Source of the DNA: Antarctobacter heliothermus
GTDB lineage: Bacteria > Pseudomonadota > Alphaproteobacteria > Rhodobacterales > Rhodobacteraceae
Reading direction: 5' to 3'
NCBI RefSeq assembly: GCF_900188425.1
Contig: NZ_FZON01000028.1
Coordinates: 1-57,541, forward strand
Length of the DNA stretch: 57,541 nucleotides
Both the position numbers and the translations under genes were made by a program. The notes under the pieces were generated by a model. That model saw only the letters and a list, made by a program, of their open reading frames with translations. It made no database searches and was not told where the DNA came from. Positions 53,501-57,541 of the stretch are shown in pieces (the first letter of the stretch is position 1; each line of letters opens with the position of its first letter).

Positions 53501-54791
53501 GTTTCTGGCCGAAATGACCGACGGGGAGCGCCTTGCGCTCCCCTATCTGTTCGACTTCTGGGCACATCCGCATCAGTTGCCGCCCGAGGGCGATTGGCGG
53601 ACATGGGTGATCCTGGGCGGGCGTGGCGCGGGCAAGACCCGCGCCGGAGCGGAATGGGTGCGCGCACAGGTCGAAGGCTCCAAGCCGCTGGACAAGGGGC
53701 GCTGTCGGCGGATTGCCTTGATCGGTGAGACATATGACCAGGCGCGTGAGGTGATGGTCTATGGCCAGAGCGGTATCCTGGCCTGCACGCCGTTTGACCG
53801 AAAACCGAAGTATAACGCCACGCGCCGGACGCTGATCTGGCCAAACGGCGCGGAGGCGGTGCTGTTTTCGGCGCAAGATCCCGAGGCGCTGCGCGGGCCG
53901 CAGTTTGACGGCGCCTGGGCCGATGAGATGGCGAAGTGGAAGAAGGCGCGGGATGTCTGGGACATGTTGCAGTTCGGTCTGCGTCTGGGGGATGCGCCGC
54001 GCGTTTGCGTGACGACAACGCCGCGCAATATCGAGGTGCTCAAGGAGTTGCTGGAGACGCCATCAACCGTGTCGACCCATGCCCGAACCGAGGCGAACCG
54101 GGCGCATCTGGCGGCCTCGTTCCTGGAGGAAGTGCGGGCGCGCTATGAGGGGCAATCGCTGGGCTTGCAGGAACTGGACGGCGTGTTGCTGGATCAGGTG
54201 GACGGAGCCTTGTGGACGCGCGAGATGTTTGACGGCGCGCGCGCCGGACGGCTGCCGCAGATGGACCGGGTTGTGGTGGCGGTGGACCCGCCAGCGGGCA
54301 AGGGGCCACGGTCGGATGCCTGCGGGATCGTGGTGGCGGGCATTGTCGAGGCGGACGACCCGCGCGACCGGCGGGCCTATGTGCTGGAGGATGCCTCAAT
54401 CCAGGGGCTGTCGCCGACCGGGTGGGCCAAGGCTGCGCTGGAGGCGGCAGCGCGCTGGGAGGCGGACCGCGTTGTAGCCGAGGTCAATCAAGGCGGAGCG
54501 ATGGTGGAAACCACGCTGCGGCAGGTCGATCCCTATGTGTCCTACAAGGCTGTGCATGCGACGGAGGGCAAGTCCGTCCGGGCCGAGCCGGTGGCCGCGC
54601 TGTACGAACAAGGGCGCGTGAAACATGCGGGCGGGTTGGACAAGCTGGAATCGCAGATGTGCCTGATGACGCCACACGGCTATGAGGGCGCGGGCAGCCC
54701 GGACCGCGTGGATGCGCTGGTTTGGGCATTGACCGAGTTGATGCTGGGCAAACGACCGGTGAAGCGGATGCCGCAGGTGCGCGTGCTTTAG
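53415..54791 (+). CDS. GTA large terminase (g2)
   Basis: A 458-residue TerL that pumps host DNA into GTA heads. The Walker A variant GGRGAGKTRAGAEWVR lies near residue 58 after LPPEGDWRTWVIL; WADEMAKWKKARD gives the Walker B region, and the nuclease domain has VVAVDPPAG, ACGIVVAGIVE, VVAEVNQGGAMVE and DRVDALVWALTELML. ATG 53415 overlaps terS by 86 bp; a later GTG near the terS stop is possible. The motor and nuclease motifs look intact. Confidence 0.92.
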   Translation: MPTGLTSNAPDLRSGAVWIASAPAVVKDRFLAEMTDGERLALPYLFDFWAHPHQLPPEGDWRTWVILGGRGAGKTRAGAEWVRAQVEGSKPLDKGRCRRIALIGETYDQAREVMVYGQSGILACTPFDRKPKYNATRRTLIWPNGAEAVLFSAQDPEALRGPQFDGAWADEMAKWKKARDVWDMLQFGLRLGDAPRVCVTTTPRNIEVLKELLETPSTVSTHARTEANRAHLAASFLEEVRARYEGQSLGLQELDGVLLDQVDGALWTREMFDGARAGRLPQMDRVVVAVDPPAGKGPRSDACGIVVAGIVEADDPRDRRAYVLEDASIQGLSPTGWAKAALEAAARWEADRVVAEVNQGGAMVETTLRQVDPYVSYKAVHATEGKSVRAEPVAALYEQGRVKHAGGLDKLESQMCLMTPHGYEGAGSPDRVDALVWALTELMLGKRPVKRMPQVRVL

Positions 54792-54986
54792 GGTGTTGCG
54801 CAAGGAGCGAACGGTGGTGTGACGCGGACTTAAGACGATCACCATAGTTTGCTTCATGAGACGCAGGGCACAGCAAGCCTCTGCCCCAATCGAAAGACGG
54901 AAATGACCTGTAGCGCGATGGCCTTTGGCCGTCGTGGGCGGGACGGTGCGGGCCTTTGGGCCGCCTGAGGAAAGGAGCGACTAGGG

Positions 54987-56186
54987 ATGGTATTCGATTT
55001 TCTGCGGCGGAACGGGCAGGGGCCAGAGGCGCCGGGCGCTCCGCAGGTCAAGGCCTCTGCGACGGGCCGTGTCGTGGCGCATCTGAATGGCGGTCGCGTG
55101 GCCTGGAGCCCGCGGGATACCGTGTCGCTGACCAAGCAGGCCTTTGCCGGGAACCCGGTTGGGTTTCGCGCGGTCAAGCTGATCGCCGAGGCGGCGGCGG
55201 CCTTGCCGCTGGTGTTGCAGGACAGTGCGACGCGCTATGCCGAGCATCCGATCCTGAAGCTGGTGTCCGCGCCGAACCCGGGCCAAGGACGGGCGGAACT
55301 GTTCGAGGCGCTATATGGTCAGCTGCTGCTGTCGGGCGATGGCTATGTCGAGGCGGTTGCGGGCGACGAGGGCTTGCCGTTTGAGCTGCATGTGTTGCGC
55401 AGCGACCGGATGAGCGTGGTGCCGGGGGCGGATGGCTGGCCGGTGGCCTATGAATACGCGGTGGGCGGGCGCAAGCATCGCTTTGGTGTGACGGGGGCGA
55501 TTTCTCCGATCTGTCATGTGAAGGCGTTTCACCCGCAGGATGACCACTACGGGTTGTCGCCCTTGCAGGCGGCGGCGCAGGCGGTGGATGTTCACAATGC
55601 GGCCTCGCGCTGGTCCAAGGGGTTGTTGGACAATGCGGCGCGGCCCTCTGGTGCGATTGTCTGGAATGGCGCGGACGGTCAGGGACAGTTGAGCCCTGAG
55701 CAGTTCGAGCGGTTGCAGTCCGAAATGGAGATGCACCATCAGGGCGCGCGCAATGCCGGGCGACCGATGCTGCTGGAAGGCGGATTGGACTGGAAGCCGA
55801 TGGGGTTCTCGCCTTCGGACATGGAGTTTCAGAAGACCAAGGAGGCAGCGGCGCGCGAGATCGCGGTGGCCTTTGGTGTGCCGCCCATGCTGCTGGGGAT
55901 CACCGGAGAGGCAACCTATGCCAACTATGCCGAGTCGCACCGAGCCTTTTATCGCCAGACGGTACTGCCGTTGGCGACCAAGGTCGCGGCGAGCGTCGGA
56001 CGCTGGCTGTCGACCTGGGTTGGCGAAGAGGTGGTTCTGACCCCCGATCTGGATCAAGTCCCTGCGCTGGCGGTTGAGCGTGACGCGCAGTGGAACCGCG
56101 TTGCCTCGGCCGATTTCCTGACACCTGCCGAAAAACGCCGGATGCTGGGGCTGCCAGCGGTGTTGGAGGAGGACAGCAGTGACTGA
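54987..56186 (+). CDS. GTA HK97-type portal protein (g3)
   Basis: A 399-residue portal protein. NPVGFRAVKLIAEAAAALPL, LYGQLLLSGDGYVEAV, ICHVKAFHPQDDHYGLSPLQ and the end region VAFGVPPMLLGITGEATYANY, TVLPLATKVAASVGRWL are typical of HK97-family portals. It forms the ring through which DNA enters the head. AAAGGAG lies before ATG 54987. A 195-bp gap separates it from terL, with no ORF of note. Confidence 0.93.
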   Translation: MVFDFLRRNGQGPEAPGAPQVKASATGRVVAHLNGGRVAWSPRDTVSLTKQAFAGNPVGFRAVKLIAEAAAALPLVLQDSATRYAEHPILKLVSAPNPGQGRAELFEALYGQLLLSGDGYVEAVAGDEGLPFELHVLRSDRMSVVPGADGWPVAYEYAVGGRKHRFGVTGAISPICHVKAFHPQDDHYGLSPLQAAAQAVDVHNAASRWSKGLLDNAARPSGAIVWNGADGQGQLSPEQFERLQSEMEMHHQGARNAGRPMLLEGGLDWKPMGFSPSDMEFQKTKEAAAREIAVAFGVPPMLLGITGEATYANYAESHRAFYRQTVLPLATKVAASVGRWLSTWVGEEVVLTPDLDQVPALAVERDAQWNRVASADFLTPAEKRRMLGLPAVLEEDSSD

Positions 56187-56406
56187 GTTGCGTTCACGGC
56201 ATGAGCAATTCGCCTGCGCACCCGGTCTGCGGCTGGAGGCGCATGAGCGGGTGAGCAAATTGCAGTTCGATGCCCTGACAGATCGGTTTCAGCGGCTGGA
56301 GATGCTGATGGAACGGCTGGAACGTCGGCTGTGGTTGACGGTTTACGGCGTCGCGGGGGCCATCCTTGCGGATGTTTTTCAGGGATTGCTGACGGCCGCG
56401 CCCTGA
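56179..56406 (+). CDS. GTA g3.5 small head-assembly protein
   Basis: A 75-residue protein starting at GTG 56179, overlapping the portal gene by 8 bp, behind GGAGGAGG. HEQFACAPGLRLEAHERVSK, LQRLEMLMERLERRLWL-like helix (FQRLEMLMERLERRLWL) and a hydrophobic C-terminal helix match g3.5 of RcGTA-like clusters. Position between portal and protease supports this. Exact role not settled. Confidence 0.8.
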   Translation: MTELRSRHEQFACAPGLRLEAHERVSKLQFDALTDRFQRLEMLMERLERRLWLTVYGVAGAILADVFQGLLTAAP

Positions 56407-56486
56407 GGGGTGCCGGGGTATCGAAGAGCTGCCGGAGCGATCCTTGCCAAGGAGATCAGCGACCGGTCCCAATGGAGGGTGGATGG

Positions 56487-57026
56487 ATGGATCTGGAACA
56501 CAAGTTTTCCCGCTTTGACGCGGAGGTGACCGTCGAGGGGCACAGGATCGAGGGGTATGCCTCGCTGTTCGGGGCCTGCGATCAGGGCGGCGATGTTGTC
56601 GCCAGCGGGGCCTATGCCCGGTCTCTGGCCCGGTTGGCCGGAGAGGGACGCGCGGTCAAGATGCTGTGGCAGCACGATCCGGCGCAGCCCATTGGGATTT
56701 GGGACGAGGTGCGCGAAGACGACCGCGGTCTGTTCGTCAAGGGCCGACTGCTGGATTGTGTCGAGCGTGGCCGCGAGGCGGCGGCGCTGATCGAGGCGGG
56801 CGCGATTGACGGGTTGTCGATCGGGTATCGCACGCTGAAGGCCACCAAGAACGACAAGGGCCACCGTGTCCTGACGGAACTGGAGCTTTGGGAAGTGTCG
56901 CTGGTGACGTTCCCGATGCTGCCCAGTGCGCGGGTGGCATCCAAGGGGGAGACCCCCGACGATGCCGCGTTGCGTGAATTGGCGGAGGCCCTGGAGGGCA
57001 TGCGCCACAACCTGGCGGGCGTCTGA
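56487..57026 (+). CDS. GTA prohead protease (g4)
   Basis: A 179-residue HK97-type prohead protease. GYASLFGACDQGGDVVASGAY, the catalytic His in MLWQHDPAQPIGIW, the Ser in IDGLSIGYRTLKA and LWEVSLVTFPMLPSARV are present. It cleaves the capsid protein during head maturation. ATG 56487 follows GGAGGG by 7 nt; an in-frame ATG at 56472 is less well placed. The target gene lies 28 bp downstream and is broken. Confidence 0.93.
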   Translation: MDLEHKFSRFDAEVTVEGHRIEGYASLFGACDQGGDVVASGAYARSLARLAGEGRAVKMLWQHDPAQPIGIWDEVREDDRGLFVKGRLLDCVERGREAAALIEAGAIDGLSIGYRTLKATKNDKGHRVLTELELWEVSLVTFPMLPSARVASKGETPDDAALRELAEALEGMRHNLAGV

Positions 57027-57054
57027 CGCGCGCCACTCATGAGGGAAACTAGGG

Positions 57055-57264
57055 ATGAGCAAGACCGAGACTAAGTCTCGGACCGGGGAAGATATGTCTC
57101 CGGTCGCCCGTGTGAGTGCCGCGATGGCGGGACTGATCGGGGACTACAGGGCCCTACAGGCCGAGATTGAAGAAAAGCTTCAGAAACAGGAAGAGCGACT
57201 GACCATGCTGGATCACAAGACCGCTAAACCCGCAATATTCACCGGCGGTCCGTGTGCGGTGTGA
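57055..57264 (+). pseudogene. GTA major capsid protein (g5), truncated 5' end
   Basis: The first ~56 codons match the scaffold-like delta region of GTA/HK97 capsid proteins: SKTETKSR, then SAAMAGLIGDYRALQAEIEE and KLQKQEERLTMLDHKT. After position ~57222 the expected capsid sequence stops. The frame reads 12 unrelated residues and ends at TGA 57264, giving 69 residues in place of about 400. GAGGGAAACTAGGG gives a good ribosome binding site. Without this protein no particle can form, unless the rest lies beyond the inserted DNA. Confidence 0.8.
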
Positions 57265-57541
57265 TTTCGGGGCGCGGTCGGGTTTCTTGACCTTGCGTGT
57301 GGCAGGAAGGGCGATCACGCTGCCGACGTTCGCGTCATACGTGTGGGTGGATGTGTTCGCGGCGCTTTCGGGCGAACGCGGTGATGCATCCGCACACGGC
57401 GTTGAACGCCACCGGGATCGGTGGCGACGGTCGGGAAGCGCGGTCATACAGGCGGTTCGGATCAGGGGCCGGCCCAATGCATCCTGATGATTGTCGGCCA
57501 TAGCATAGACCAGAAAGGCGCGGCGCTGCTTGCAAGCGCGA
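57223..57541. mobile_element. Foreign sequence interrupting the capsid gene (possible IS end)
   Basis: From about 57223 (TAAACCCGCAATATTCACC) to the window end the sequence is not GTA-like. It shows no clear coding frame: short ORFs on both strands (57154-57501 minus, 57254-57487 plus) overlap without motifs. The A/T-rich start CCCGCAATATTCACC resembles ends I associate with IS1380-type elements in Rhodobacterales, but no transposase motif is visible and the other end is outside the window. A deletion or rearrangement is the alternative. Confidence 0.4.

Overview
The window looks like high-GC chromosomal DNA from an alphaproteobacterium, most likely a marine or halotolerant member of the Rhodobacterales (Roseobacter group). 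The evidence is the RcGTA-type gene transfer agent cluster at the right end, an ectABC-ask_ect ectoine operon, a cytochrome b561-YceI fusion, a DUF4167 protein and the order lptF-lptG-lptD-surA-pdxA-rsmA. The organism call is inference from gene content; no rRNA lies in the window.

Positions 1-10945 are the right-hand part of a genomic island. It holds the end of an IS21-family element, a complete threonate-type sugar-acid operon (ltnD-otnK-otnC-otnI, minus strand) with a divergent LacI-type regulator, a ten-copy heptanucleotide repeat inside a possibly broken reading frame, a periplasmic ClpP-fold protein, and a mobility module read on the minus strand: tyrosine integrase, excisionase-like HTH protein, a 77-codon ORF, a 28-codon leader ORF, and a replication-type HTH protein whose gene carries iteron-like inverted repeats. 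The island ends at the 3' half of a tRNA-Arg(CCG), read here as attR. The intact tRNA and the other end should lie to the left of the window.

Positions 11006-15393 are the ectoine module: MarR-type ectR divergent from ectA, ectB, ectC and ask_ect, with no ectD. Next come a PACE-type efflux protein, a molybdopterin-fold periplasmic protein, a sulfotransferase-like protein, trigger factor, the ribosomal genes rpsF-rpsR-rplI (minus), two convergent YceI genes (one fused to cytochrome b561), and the fatty-acid genes fabD-fabG-acpP.

Positions 25681-34304 hold a small secreted protein, an AEC transporter, MazG, two tandem M20 amidohydrolases, an agmatinase-type ureohydrolase whose ribosome binding site lies in a 17-bp inverted repeat, a DUF1499 protein and prfA-prmC. 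From 34519 to 42925 are a DUF4167 protein and the outer-membrane and maintenance run rsmA, pdxA, surA, lptD, lptG, lptF. From 43061 to 52869 are pepA-holC, a retropepsin-like protease, MarC, an ABC-F ATPase, ndk, an EEP-family hydrolase, a DUF2238 membrane protein, a TfoX-C protein, a PEP-mutase/isocitrate-lyase-family enzyme and an aminotransferase.

The last 4.5 kb is the head end of a gene transfer agent: TerS, TerL, portal, g3.5, prohead protease and the first ~56 codons of the major capsid gene. That capsid frame then runs into unrelated sequence and stops, so the GTA looks interrupted by an insertion or rearrangement. The features most worth follow-up are the in-gene inverted repeats and leader ORF of the island replication gene, the frame-shifting heptamer repeat, the hairpin over the ureohydrolase ribosome binding site, the promoter and possible leaderless ORF before the GTA, and the capsid disruption.
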